Shown here: positions 13,801 through 27,336 of the stretch, in pieces
How the letters are laid out: the number at the start of each line of letters is the position of its first letter
Numbering within the stretch: the stretch's first letter is position 1
NCBI RefSeq assembly: GCF_000189635.1
Contig: NW_002475999.1
Location: 124,001 to 188,000 of the forward strand
DNA: 64,000 nt
Source of the DNA: Tetrahymena thermophila SB210
Taxonomy: Eukaryota > Ciliophora > Oligohymenophorea > Hymenostomatida > Tetrahymenidae
Direction: 5' to 3'
Notes under the pieces: generated by a model
Database searches by the model: none
Told to the model about the DNA's origin: nothing
The model's input: the letters and a program-made list of their open reading frames with translations, nothing else
Position numbers and translations under genes: made by a program

Positions 13801-15147
13801 TAATGGATCTATTTATAAAGCTTTTTTATAGCACTCCATAGACTCATCAAGCATCTTTTTTTCTTCATAAACAATACCTAAATTATTGATTGCATCTACA
13901 TAATTTGGGTCTAACTCAAGTATTTTTTAATAGCATTGAATTGCATCATCTTGTTTCTTTGTCTCTAAGTATATATTACCAGATCTTATATAAGCATTGA
14001 GATATTTAGGATTTAATTCAATAGCTTTTTAATAGCAACTTAGTGCTTTATCAAACATCTTTTTTGTTTCATAAACAAGACCTAAGTTGTAATGAGTATA
14101 AATGTCTAAAGGATCAATTTATAAAGCGTTCAAATAGCATACTTCAGCTTCATTAACCATTTTTAAGTTGTAATACAAAAGACCTAAATTAAATTATGCC
14201 TCAAAGTACTTTGGATCTATCTCAATTGCTTTTTTATAATACTCAAAAGCTTCTTCTGTCATATTTTTCATTTAGTAAACATAACCTAATCTTTCATAAG
14301 CCTAAACAAATTTTGGATTTATTTAAATTCCTTTTTTTAGACACTCTATAGCTTCTTCATCCATATTTTTAGTAAAATACATAAATCCTAAACTAATATA
14401 AACACTTTAAAAATTTGGATCTAACTCAATAACTTTTTGGTAATTTTATATAGCTTCATCGATCTTATTTTAGTTCTCGTAGATAAACCCGAGTCTCTCG
14501 TAAGCTACCTTATTCTTTGGTTCTATTTCTATCACTTTATTAAGGCACTTTATTGCATCCTCATGCATTAAATCACAAAAATAATTACGACTTAAGTTAA
14601 TTAGAGCTTTTATGTTATTTGGGTCTATCTCAAGCATTTTTTTGTAGTGCTCAATACCTTCATCTATTTTTCCTTAAGATTCATATACAACTCCTAAACT
14701 ATAGTGACTATCTAAATGATTAGGATCTATTTCAATCGCTTTTTTATAGCTATCAATTGCCTGATCTATTAAGTTTTAGTTTTCATATACCCATCCTAAT
14801 CTTTCATACGCTTCAGCATAATTAGGATCTATCTCTATAGCTTTTTCAAGGAATTTGATAGATTCATCTAAATTGTCTTAATTAAAATAAACCCTAGCTA
14901 TACTGACATAAGCCTTAATATAACTTGGATTTATTGAAATTACTTTTTTATAGCATTCTAATGCTTGATCAAGTTTATCTTATTTTTCATAAGTAAATCC
15001 AAGATTGTAGTTGGCATCTTCATGATTAAGATTAATATTAAGAACTCTATTGAAATACTCAACTGCTTCATCAAAGTTTCCACTTTCTTAGAATTCCAAT
15101 CCTTTCTATAAGAGGAAATCAATGTTATTAGATTCTTCAGCAGACAT
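10894..15147 (-). CDS. Tetratricopeptide-repeat protein, about 40 TPRs, intronless
   Basis: One continuous minus-strand frame of 1,418 codons (1,417 aa) under the ciliate code. It starts MSAEESNNIDFLLQKGLEF and ends ...AQSKSWL followed by TGA. Almost the whole protein consists of 34-residue TPR units with the consensus A-I/L-E-I-D/N-P-N/K-Y near the end of helix B and N-L-G-x-I/V-Y in helix A. No signal peptide, membrane span or extra catalytic domain is visible, so a cytosolic protein-binding solenoid is the natural reading. The units alternate in a higher-order pattern (SGNIYL, NNLGIVYE, HYNLG, LGNIYLD, NNIGLVYY, YNSGLVYE), showing growth by duplication of blocks of several TPRs. Similar TPR-only proteins are numerous in ciliates. 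The binding partner cannot be guessed. Confidence 0.93.
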
Positions 15148-16958
15148 TTTACTCCGAAACCTATAACCTAACTTTATATTATTTTGATTAAATTAATTAC
15201 CTTTTGATAAATATTAATAATAAATTTGTGAAATTGATATTTTCAATATTTTATTTGTTCTATAATAAATTATAGATTAGGAAGCAAAAACAAATAAGGT
15301 ATTTCATAAATAAAAACAATATTTGTTGACTAAAAGCAAACTATCCACAATTAAACTACAAATTCTGATTTAATTTCAAATCATAAACAAAAGGCGTCAT
15401 AATTTTATAGAAACTTTATATCTTACATAAAAAATAAGAAAGAAAAATTTTATTATATTTTTCTTAAGTTTAAAAAGATATGGATGTATTAGAAAAATTA
15501 GATGTATTTACATAAAATTTATATCCAAAATAATCTAAATTTTTATGTTTTTTGCTACTTTATTAATAAAAGTTAAAGTCATTTTGATATCTCGCTAAAG
15601 TAAAATCTGATATCTAAGTAATATTATAGAAGTATCTAATTCTTTCTATTAGAAATCTAAATATTAATTTTGATCAATTTAAAATAATAATTATATTAAC
15701 TACAAAAATTATAATAGAAAATTTTTAATGAAGATATATAAATTAATTTAAATTTTGTTTAAATGAAAATCTATTTGTAAATACTAAATTATATTGATTT
15801 TTAATATTTTTTAAGTCTTTCTTTAACATACATCTAATTTAAAAAAATAATTAAAATTTTGATACTCAAAAAATAGGATTTCATATTGATTTTATAAATA
15901 CAAAATTTTTATCATAAATTATCTTTATTCATTTTCTAAATTGGTTAGTTTTAACTTTAAAAATGAATAATCTTATATTTATTTATTAATTTATTAAAAT
16001 ATTTAATTTTATTTATTGAGTTTATACATTAAAAAGTAAATATAAATATATTTTTAAAATAAAATATAAAATATTTGAGATAATAAATATTATTTTTATT
16101 TCAAATTTAAAAGCAAATTTACCAAAAAATTAAAAATAAATAAATAAATTGATGCAATTAATATTGAAAAAATCTAATTAGAAATTATTTTATGATTTTA
16201 TTACTAAAATTATTTAATTTAATTTTTTATTTTTTTAAAAAAACTTAGATTAGAAAATAGAAAAAAATTCAAGAGTAAATTTCATAGAGCTTGATTTTTC
16301 ATATGAAAAAACATTTTTGCTAAATTTAAAACTATTTTTTACAATATTATATATATTAAATTTAAAATTGAAATATCAATACAAACTTTAAGAATTTATT
16401 TAAAAACATGTTTTAAAAATTTATTCATTAGGTATTTAAATCTTAATTTATAAAAAATATTTAAATCTTAATTGAAAATAAATATTTAAATATTTATTAG
16501 AAAATAAAAATGTTTATATTTTAAATTATTATTGTGAAAAATACGATTTTTTATATTGTAATAAACCTTTGATAATAACAAAACATTTAATTAAAAATAA
16601 TAAATTACATTTAAATAATATAAGAAATTTAGCTTTTTTTCTTTTACTATTAATGATAATATAATTAATGTAAATTAGATGTTTGATTTCTCTTTAAAAG
16701 TCAATTCAATCAATTATTTAAATAATTTATTTTGAGGTTTCCGATTTTTTAAAAAATCAAAAAAATATTCACATTTTTAATTTGATTTTATAAAACCTTT
16801 CTTAAGAAAAAATAAGTTTTTCCTCTTTGTAAAAGTAACTAAAGAGTTTGATATTTCATATTTTTGTGTGGTTTTTAATTAGATATAGAAAAAGATTCTT
16901 TTTTTTTAAGAAGTATAAATTAAAAATAAGCATAAATAAATTTGAATATTATTTGGAA
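15148..16958. other. Intergenic, divergent promoters of TPR gene and gene B
   Basis: Extremely AT-rich DNA of about 1.8 kb between the start codon of the TPR gene (minus) and that of gene B (plus). A 36-codon ATG frame near 15482 is too short to support. Local ATTTAAAT-type near-repeats occur around 16430-16500. Nothing else is recognisable. Confidence 0.5.
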
Positions 16959-19900
16959 ATGAAGATAATATATTTAAATTACCTCTCCTTCATATTACTA
17001 TTTTTATGCTACTCTGAAGTTTTGAGTACTAATAACTGCGGTATTGGATGCTCAGAATGCTAAAGCTCAATTTAAGGCCAATATTTGTGTTCAAAATGTG
17101 AGTAAGATTTTATCTTATAGAATAATTAATGCTCTTATACTCTTTGTTAACCATTTACTTATTTAGTGTATGATAAATCTCTTAGCCAATAGAATCCTTA
17201 ACAATGTAAAGCTATATGCCCTGATTACTTTCAAGAGAATTAAATCTTAAATATTTGCTAATAGATAAACCAGTGCTCAATATCATATTCAACAGATTAA
17301 ACAAAAAACAGAATTAATAATGGTGGAAATGTTGAAAATATAATTTTTATATCTAAAAAGAAGACTATGATTGTTTACGAAACTTATCAAACTATTATAA
17401 ACACAAATACAGGATCCTTCATGTCTGATATGATTGATAGCAATATCATTAAAGTCATATAAGTCTACCCTAATTTTGTTTTAATGACTGCAGATAATTA
17501 GCTAATATATTGGGATTATGTTTCAAACTCTAAGCAAGTTATACTAAAAATAAGTTAAGGAAGGTTATCAAAAAAATCATAAATTGTTTATTAATCAGCA
17601 GATCAATATTATTAAGTTGTAACAAGTTATGATGAGTGGCTAAATCTTGTTTATTTTACTTCATTTACCTTAGGCGATGCTTCATTCAAGAGCTTTCCCT
17701 AAACTCCTTCACTTTCTTTAGCTAGTAGCTTCGTTTACATATTAGACGGATATGTTATCTAAACAAATGTAAACAGAACCATAAATATTTACTCCTTTGT
17801 AATTAATAAAAATGTAAATTAATTTAATCTTTTAAAAAGATAATTTTCGCAAGTAAATTTATAAGTACCCTACAGTCCTATTTTGCAGGCAATCTATTAT
17901 TAAATCCAAGGATAGTCTTCAATCAATTTACTAATTATATAATAATAAAGCTTGAATCTGATTTAATTTACTGATAATTCAGATGGCTAATCTTTTCCTT
18001 CTATAGATTATTAAATCCTTTAATTTACAGATTTTCCTTATGAAGTAACATTCCTTTAATAAATTGATGATGAAATATACTCAACATTTGCTGTTAGATT
18101 CAGTTAGCAAATATAATTTTACAATTAAACTCTTCAGTTTATTCTAGCTTTTCAGTAACCGAGTATTACAGGTTTTGCTTTTTATAGAGATCCTACTCTA
18201 GACTACTATTAAGTTAAGATGTTTGTGTTGTACTCTTAACTTAGCTATGTTACTTCTCATATAGTGAGTTATGGAACTCCTTCAATTACAGACAAATCCA
18301 AAATTACAATATAAATTTAAAATCCAATTTCATTCATAAAATAAAATATTAAAACAATTTTAGGAGGAAGAATATTATCTCAAAAATAAAATGATTTAAA
18401 GATGAGAAATTTATAATTTGGAACAACTGTTTTCAGCCTATATATTGTTGGTAAGAATATTTAAAAAATAGATGTTGACGCAGATTAAACAAGCTTTGTT
18501 GTGAATCCTTTTGTTCAAAAAAAATGGGTATAGGGAGATGTTATAAATTAAATGGTATATTCTTAAATTTCTCAGATTTTATTAACATGTTCTAACGATG
18601 GAACAATAATCGCTTGGAATACAATAGAAAGCATGAATCCTGATTTTTTATACAAAGTTGAAAGATAATTACAGAGATGTATAGATATTTAATTATATAA
18701 TGATTAATGGGTTGTAGCCCTATTTTCAAAATAAATTTTAATATTTGGCTTAAGGAACTAATACGAATATAAGGAGTATTTCTTTGTATCTACATCAGAT
18801 CAACGATAGTTTATAGCTCATTAATCTCTTTATATTCTATTATACTATGATAACAATTTCTCAATTTTAGATGGAAATACTTTGTCTTAAATATCATAAA
18901 ATAATAAATTAATATAAAATTAAAGTATTTAAAAAATTGTATTCTTAGAAAATTTGAGTATAATTATTTAAAATAGCTTAGATTCAATATGCATTTTGTA
19001 ATTATCTTAATAGCTACTATTTCCTTCCTAAATTAACTTTTCTTTCAAAAGTCAATATGGTAATATAGTATTTTTAAAGACTGACTTTAATATTAACACG
19101 AATTATAACGAAATTATGGTATGTTTATAAAATAATGCTTTTTTAATACTAAATAATTAGCTTCAATTAATTTTTTCACATATATTGTAGCAAGGTTTCC
19201 CTTTTTAAGTAAAGAAATACTCTGATAGAAATACATATATTCTTTTTGGATAGGTTTCAAATTAAGATGCAGCTTATTAGTATTTCCATTACATTTTATA
19301 TAGAGATACCAACTAAGGAAATATTATTGGAAAAAGCTATTCATTGAAGTTTAATCTAGGGATAAATATAGCACTGGATTACAAAGGAAATAGCTAAATA
19401 AATTACTTAAGCTCATAACCTTAAACATTTTATACTATAATTTAAAGAAATAGATATTTGTAAAATATTTAGTCTTTAGAATTTAGTCACTTTGTATTTT
19501 CTTATGGACCTGGAATCACTTAGTATGTTAACTCAAATTCAGGAAATGTTTAGTATTACTCAGGAGCTGATGGTACACTTAGTTTTGATACAAATAATTT
19601 GAATTCTGTATAACAAATTCTATTAAATCCTTAAAATTCTAAAGAAGCGATTTTAAATCTTCAAACAAGTATTAAATTAGGACTTCTATTCATAGTATAA
19701 AAAGAAATAAACATTTATAATATGTATACGAACTAGTTTATAAGTCAAATTTAATTTAATTAAAATTACAATAGTTAACCAATTTAACAGCTAGTTATTT
19801 CTGAAAACTAGAGCAGAATATTCTGCTTCAAATAACAGCAAGTCATTATGCAAAATTTCAATGATAATACTAAAAAGGAGTATTCAACACAAGGATATGT

Positions 19901-22900
19901 GAATGGAATTATTTTGAATGAGGAACAATAGCTAGTTTACATTTATGGCAGTCAATTTTTAGTAACTGATTTTGACTTAAAAATTTAATAAACTGTATTC
20001 GATGGATAGATATAAAGATATTAATTGGTATTTTGCTAATTTAGTAATAGTTATGTAATTTGTAAAACAAACAATCAATAAATTTTAATTTTTGATAAGT
20101 AGCAATATCAATTGTTTAATAGAATTCAAGTAAAAAGCATGTCTTAGAATTTTTATATACAAGAAGACAGTCAGTTCAATTAAATAATTGTTGCATCTCA
20201 AAAAATTATGTAGGCTTATGATTTTTAAGGAAATTTGCAATCTAGTTATAATAATTTTGGTAGTTTTGTTAAAGATTTGTAAATATTCGGACAAAATGTA
20301 GCAGTCTTAGTCAACTCAAGTAAAATTTTAATAATTTTATTTTAATTTTAAATTGAATAAAGTTTATAGTTTTGATTAAATCTTGAAAATTCAATTTTTT
20401 TTATTAAATATAATAGATATTTACCTTTTTTTGAGAGGTTCTTTGTTATTTTAATAATATATAACACCTAATGGAGGTGGAAACTTATTGGGGTACTATT
20501 ATATCTAAGATTATAATCTTCTTGTTTATTACACAGACAACATACGTAATGCGTAGCTCTTTTACTTTAATTTAGAAACTTAATCGGATGATGGATATAC
20601 TAGTAGTCCTTATACTGAAATTGGATATGGAAAGGTAGTTTAGTTATTTTATGATCCTTTGGCATAAAGATTAAACTACATAGATTCTTTAGGGTATTTA
20701 TATAGCATTTCTCTTAATTCTCAAAAAGCTTTTTCTAATTTGATTCCTTTCGATGCATTTTAAGAATTAGGAAAACCGACAAATTACTATATTGATTATA
20801 ACGTTAATAATTTATATGTGTACAATAGCTAAGCGATTTTTTTTATTAATTATAATCTAGTTTCTAAATATGTAATTTAGTAGAGCTAATTAAATTAGTA
20901 ATACTATATAAAAATGATCTAAGGCAACTCTTAGCTAAACACTTTATATTTTATATTCGATGCACTGAGTACTCTCTATATTTACAAAAATTTAGTTTCA
21001 ACTTATCTATGCTATTTTAATGAAGAAGTGGTAGATGTCAAATAGTTAAATTAATACTAACTAATAATTTTGGTTTTCTCTTCCAAGATGCTTATTTACA
21101 CTTATGATTAAACTTAAAATTTATCTCTGCTCTCTGATACATATGTAGGTGTTATTAATAATCCTCAAATATCTAAATTTTTATCTGATGAACTTTATAT
21201 TTCCACCTCAAATTAACTGATTCATATAAATTATAAATTTTATTTAGACAGCAATTCTAACTGGTAATATAAATCCATCTAGTATCCAAAAGATGATTAA
21301 GTAATAAGTTCTATTAAGTTAGATGGTTAAGAAAAACAAATATTAATTAGTTTCAAATCAGGAAACGTCATTTTATATGATTAAACCTTAAAGTCAGTAA
21401 AAAATATTATAACTTAAAAAAGTAATTCTTTGTAAGCTAATTTATTATCTTACACCTAGAATCTTATATTTTTAGTCTTTTCAGATGGAAGCATTACTAA
21501 AATTTCAAGGTAAGATTCAACTGATTAAAAGAATTATAATATGCAGTAAGTTCTTTAAGCTTAACAAAATAAATTTTGTAGTATAACTGTTGATGCTTAA
21601 TACAATTAAATATTTTTGAACTTTTGCTTTACAAAAATTATATATGTTTTAGATACAAATACATTATAATTAGCAAAATATTTGTCTTTTCCAAATGATC
21701 AGCATAATCGAATATACCTTAGCAACAATTTCATGTTTGCTTATTCTTGGTCTCAAGTAAATTAATTTTTATATAAATTAAAAATATTTACACCATAATA
21801 TAAAATTAGAGTGAAAAGGTGATAATTTAATTATTTTATTTTAATATTAGGTTAATATATTCAAAAGAGGAACACTTGAATTTTTAAATAACATCAGAAA
21901 AAATAATTCATATGAAAGAATACTTTCATTGTAAGTTATAAACGAGTCTATATTAATAATTTCACTAAATTAGGCTTTAGAAATTTATTTAATGGTTCAA
22001 AATAAAATATTACTGATTGAATAACAAGAATTTTTAAATCCTCATATTATAGATGTTTTTTTAAGTAAATCTGATAATAGTTTATTAAGTATAATTGGAG
22101 TTTCTGATTAGACTATATTTGAAAAAAGGATTAACTTAAACTTATTTGATATTTCGATGAAATTGAATAATTTTAATAATCAACAAATTTCAACATTAAT
22201 ACAATCTAATTATTATTCATGCTTTTATTAAATAGATATGACTAACCGTGATGTTGCATAAAATATTTTTTTTAACATTTATGATAGCTCCTAAACAAAT
22301 AAAAATTATAGAATATCTGCTGGTGTAAGAGGGGAAATTTAGGCTTTAAGTTTCATACCATCTTCTGCTTCTGTTAATATAATTTTTGAACCTAGTGAAA
22401 CTAAGTAAGAAAACTAATATGTTGTAATTGGTTCTGATACTTATACATAGTATGGTTTTTAAAATATTAACTTTAAAGACTTAACAATGAATTTTGGTTA
22501 TATTCAATAGCAAATGACGTTTTCAAATTTTACATAAAATGTGAATTGGTAAGATATAAGAATACATGATCTAAATTATGGATAGGTTTAAATTCACTTT
22601 TCAAATATGAATAATGTTGTTATTTCTAATCTAACAATAACTAATATTGACTACAATCAAAAATACTTTTAAACTTATTAGGATAAATTTACTAAGGAGA
22701 GTTAAATTTTCTTTTATTTCTAAAATTGTTCAAATGTTGTAATTGATCAACTCTCTATCCTGAATTACATTTCATGGTGGAGGTCTACTCTTTTTGGTTT
22801 TTAGAATGTTCAAAATGTATTTATCAGCAATGTAAAAATAACTTCAAGTAACTTTTATAGCATGTTTGATTTTTAGAATGTTTAAAATTTAATTATGTAA

Positions 22901-25900
22901 AATGTATTCATTAGTAATAATTAAATAACTGAGAGGACTCCTTATTATCCATTAAATGATATTGATTAAGATAATACTATACCATAAGTTGAAAGATATA
23001 CGATTTAAATTTAAGGAAATTTATATACTTTAATGAATTAGGTTACTTTGAAGAGTAATAAGAATTTGCTTTTTATGAGATATTCAAATACATATATGAA
23101 ATAATAGGAAATGATGACATTATATAATGATTAGTTAATACTTTAAAATATTTATATAGAGCAATCAGATATCTCCTTAAACAATAATGTTACGCTCTAG
23201 CAAATGGCTATTTAGCCTTTAATTATAATTTAATCTTCTAATGTGTCAATTTTCTAAATGTAATATTAACTGAACTAAGGAAATATTAAAATAATTTCCA
23301 CTGCTTACTTGGAAGTGGTTAAATCAACTTTCAAAAACAACACTTCACTAGAAGGAGGTGCTCTGTATTTATAAAAAATAAATAAATTTAAGTTAAGAAA
23401 TTGCACTTTTAGTTATAATACTGCTAAAGGGAGTGGAGGGGGAATTTATATGGATAGTATTAATTCCTTTTAAATAAAAGAAAATTATATCATGTATAAT
23501 TTTGCTGAGATTGGTGGTGGTATAAGACTTATTAATTATAACAATTAAACCTTTTATAGCAGCTAGATTATGAATAATACAGCTTATATTTTTGGTAATA
23601 ATGTAGGAATCAGTCCTACTTAGTTAAATATAATTTCTAATAAAGAGATGTAATATAAAAATATGTCTATGCATTCTATAAGATATCATCTCAATCCTAC
23701 TAATAAAGATTTTATTTATATCTCTAAATTCAGAAGCGGTGAATTACTTCCCTTTAAGATACAATTCTTGGATTAAGATAACAAAATTTTAACCTTTTCA
23801 AAGTACAAATTTTAAAATTAATAATACACTTAGGAAGTTTATGATGAAATTAATTCTCTTTCAATTGAAATTATGTCAAATGATATTTCAAAACTTTTAG
23901 CGATTGGACAAACAAATATTAATTATAATCAATATAATGATTAAGATAAATCATTTGACATACTATCTCTTTAAATTGATTCAAACCCAAATTAGTCTCA
24001 TAAGTTGCATTTAGCTATTTCAACTAATTCTAATTAGCAAATAAGTGAGTTCAATGTTAATATGGAAATCCATTTTCGTCAATGCTTAATTGGTGAAATT
24101 AAAAAAAGGGTATCAGGAGATTTAATAGTTTGCGATTAATGTACTAGTGGATATTATTCTCTTTAAGATCCTGAAGATTAAAAAACAGTTTAGTGTTAAA
24201 AATGTCCTATTTAAGCTTAGGAATGTGTAGGAAATAAAATTACTCTAAAAGATGGGTATTGGAGAGAATCTTAACTTTCTGATTAAATATTTGCTTGTGA
24301 ATAAACCTATGATACAGTATCATGTTAAGAAAATAATCCACTAAGCAGAAAAGGTTGTATTTAAGGCTATATTGGTCCTTTATGCTAGGAATGTGATTTA
24401 GCCTCAGAGCTGTGGGGTAGCAGATACACTTTTGATAGTGGCAAATAAATTTGTTAGAGATGTGATAATTTGGTTATTTATTACATTTATTTTATTATTT
24501 TAACCATCGTTTTTTTCGCATACATCATTTTATCAGTTTGCCTCTTTATGAACAATTTTATATTCCACTCCACATCTACTTATTTGAGATTCTTGTAGAT
24601 TTTACCAATTTATTCAAGCTGTATCAAGGATTAGTCTACGTTTTATATGAAATCTATAATCAATTTCCTTTAGCTTTCATCTATCTTATTGGAACCAAGC
24701 TTTTAAAAAAAGACTCCATCAGTAATTACTTGGCCAGATAACTTTGGTAATCCAATAAATAACGTGTTTTCTTTTTCTAATTGCTTATTTTTTTAAAGGG
24801 CAAATACAAACTATTAAATTACATAAGCTAAAATCATTTTAGAGGGGTTTTATCCATTAATATTTTTAGCTCTAAGTTGCCTATTATTTTACACTTTAGC
24901 CAAGTATAAAATACTTGGAATAAAAACTTATCATAACTACGCAACACTTACTATTCTATTTACTTTCTTTTAGCCTGAGTTAGTTAGATTCTTTACAAAT
25001 GCTTTGTCATGCCGCCGAATAGGAAATTAAAAGTACTAGACAATAAATTTGTAAATAAAATGCAATGAGGATTCTTATTTAACGTTTACCTATCTTTTTA
25101 TAATCCCTTATATCATTTTACTGCTTACATTGCCACTTTTTTTCTTGGTGAAAATATTTTAAAATAGAAAAAAGCTTAGTTTCTGCATTAACAAATACAA
25201 GTATGGATATTTTTATCTAGACTATAAAGACGGGTTTTATTTTTGGGAGTTCATAAGAATATACATGAAGACATTTATTGTTTTATTCTACACTCTCTAT
25301 AAAGAATAAGATATTTACTACTGCTATTAAATTGTTTCTCTCTTCATCTGTTTATATGCAATTTTAAATCATGTCTTTAGACCTTATTTACAAAGAAAAG
25401 TATTTTGGCTTGAGACTTCATCTATGGTAATTCTTGTAATTTGTATACTTCTATAATAGCTTAATTTAATGTATAACTCAATAACGGCTTTATCTCTACT
25501 ATTTGGATTATACATTATTTTCATACTGATAGTTTTAATAGTAATAATATACCTTAAGATGATTAACATAAATCTTATTAGATTATAATGTATCAAAGGA
25601 TTCAACAAGATTAAAATACCAGAAAGATTTTTAAAAATGATCATTTAAAAAAATCAAACATAAATTGCCACTCTTTTACGTTGGAAGAAGATTAAAAAAT
25701 AAATGTTAGTAATTACCTAATTATAGGCTTTTAAGACTGTTTAATAATGCGAAGCAAGCATTTGCACTTTCTGTAATTATTTTAATACCATAAATAAATA
25801 AATTTTAATACGTAATCAAATATTTTTTTAAGAATAAAATAAGGTAGGTTAGAAGAGGAAAAATCAACCGATCAACTTCACTCCAGAAATCAATTTAAAT

Positions 25901-26487
25901 TCTGTAAATAAATATAAAACATCAGAAAATAAGCTCTTCTCATCTAATAAGTTCAACTCTCAATAAAACTAGATAAGTAAATTATAATAACCTAAGATCA
26001 CATTCTTTAAAAATTTTAAAACAACTTAATAAATATGCAAAAAATGATTTTTATTAATTGAGAATAATAAAAAACTATTTTAAATTTGTTTATTGTTTTT
26101 TAAAACCCTATTCAAATTAATTTAGATATTTTAATTTAAAATATTATTTAAAAACTAGATGAAGGAAACTTATCCATATTTAATAAATCAAACCTTTTAT
26201 TGAATTTAGAAAAAATGTAGTAAAGTAATACTATTTTCTAGAAGGAGTAAAACTCTTAACATGATAAGATATAATCATAATAAACTACAAACAATATAAT
26301 CCATGATGAAATGTTATGTTTTACAATAAATGATTTGGATAATGTATCATAATATGATGAACATACTAAAAATGGGAGTACAATAATTAATCCTCCTGAG
26401 CTTAAGCAGTTAGATCAAATAGCTCTGAAAAAAATAATTACTTCTTACCACGGTTAACATACAAACGAAGAATTGACTAATTTCTGA
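16959..26487 (+). CDS. Giant multi-pass membrane protein, paralogue B
   Basis: Same architecture as A and C. I chose the ATG at 16959 rather than the upstream in-frame one at 16848 because it begins a clean signal peptide (MKIIYLNYLSFILLFLCYS) followed by CGIGCSECQ. WD40-like sequence near 18520-18700 contains LLTCSNDGTIIAWNT. The segment QYITPNGGGNLLGYYY marks the second propeller start near 20460. A beta-helix-like region spans about 22400-23600 (LEGGALYL, GSGGGIYMD, IGGGIRL). The Cys-rich block near 24070-24470 contains LKDGYWRES and GCIQGYIGPLCQECD. Membrane spans run from about 24470 to 25570 and a charged tail ends in TGA. Inferred introns are 20320-20416 and 21757-21850, plus one near 26030-26160 whose borders I could not fix. 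B is the most diverged of the three and lacks the intron that splits the first membrane span in A and C. Function is unknown. Confidence 0.83.
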
Positions 26488-27336
26488 AATTAATTATACT
26501 ATTAGAATTGATATATGTGCAATAAAGTATCATAATTAATTTGAATTTACTTAATAAAACTAATTACCTTAAATAAAATAAAAAATTTATTATTATTATT
26601 TATGTTTATTTTTCTAACTGATTATTTATTTACAAAAAATTATCAACAAAGAATTTATTATATATTATAATTGTTCTAAATTGACTATCTTAAGTAGGTA
26701 CTATACAGGTATGCCAGTTTATAGTCCCTTAATCCAAATTATAATTTTTATTTATATTCCTTTTATTAAACTGATAAATTTATTGAATTTGAAAATAAAT
26801 ACTTTCTTTTACTGATTAAAATTTTATTTTATGTTTTTTAGTATTAAATAATGTAATTCCTTTATACTGATAAGTAAATTAATAACTAAATATTTAGAAA
26901 TTTAAAGTTTTATTCAATACATAATAAAATTAATTCTGATTTTTGATCTTTAAAAAATTTTTTAAATATTTTACAATAAAAATGTTGTATTTATTTGATT
27001 TATTTATTTATATGATTAATTGATTCTAAATTATAACAGTATTTTCTTTAGCCTATTAAAATCTTATTATATGTTTTCAAGTATTAAAAATTATAAGTTA
27101 TTTAGAATAATAGCCATTACTAAATATTTTGCAATTTTAAATGTTTGTTTTCCCTCATTGTAAAAAAATTAATTTTATTTTATTAAATATTTTTAAAATA
27201 TGTAAACTAAATTTATGAATACATATGCTAGCTTGTTTTGTTTTTAACCATAATTATAATTAAAAGAAAATCAAAAAAATAGATTGAAAAGAAAAAATTA
27301 GAAAAAAAGTTTTACAAGTCTTTAAAAGGAAAAATA
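26488..27336. other. Intergenic between genes B and C
   Basis: AT-rich spacer of about 850 bp separating two head-to-tail paralogues. No open frame or RNA gene is recognisable. The last 60 bases are purine-rich and lead into the ATG of gene C. Confidence 0.5.

Noticed and set aside
15482-15590. Short ATG frame (MDVLEKLDVF...)
   Set aside because: Only about 36 codons, with no resemblance to any family and no support from context.
16848-16958. Upstream in-frame ATG for gene B
   Set aside because: It would add 37 basic and aromatic residues before a clean signal peptide. Starting at 16959 matches the N-termini of A and C.
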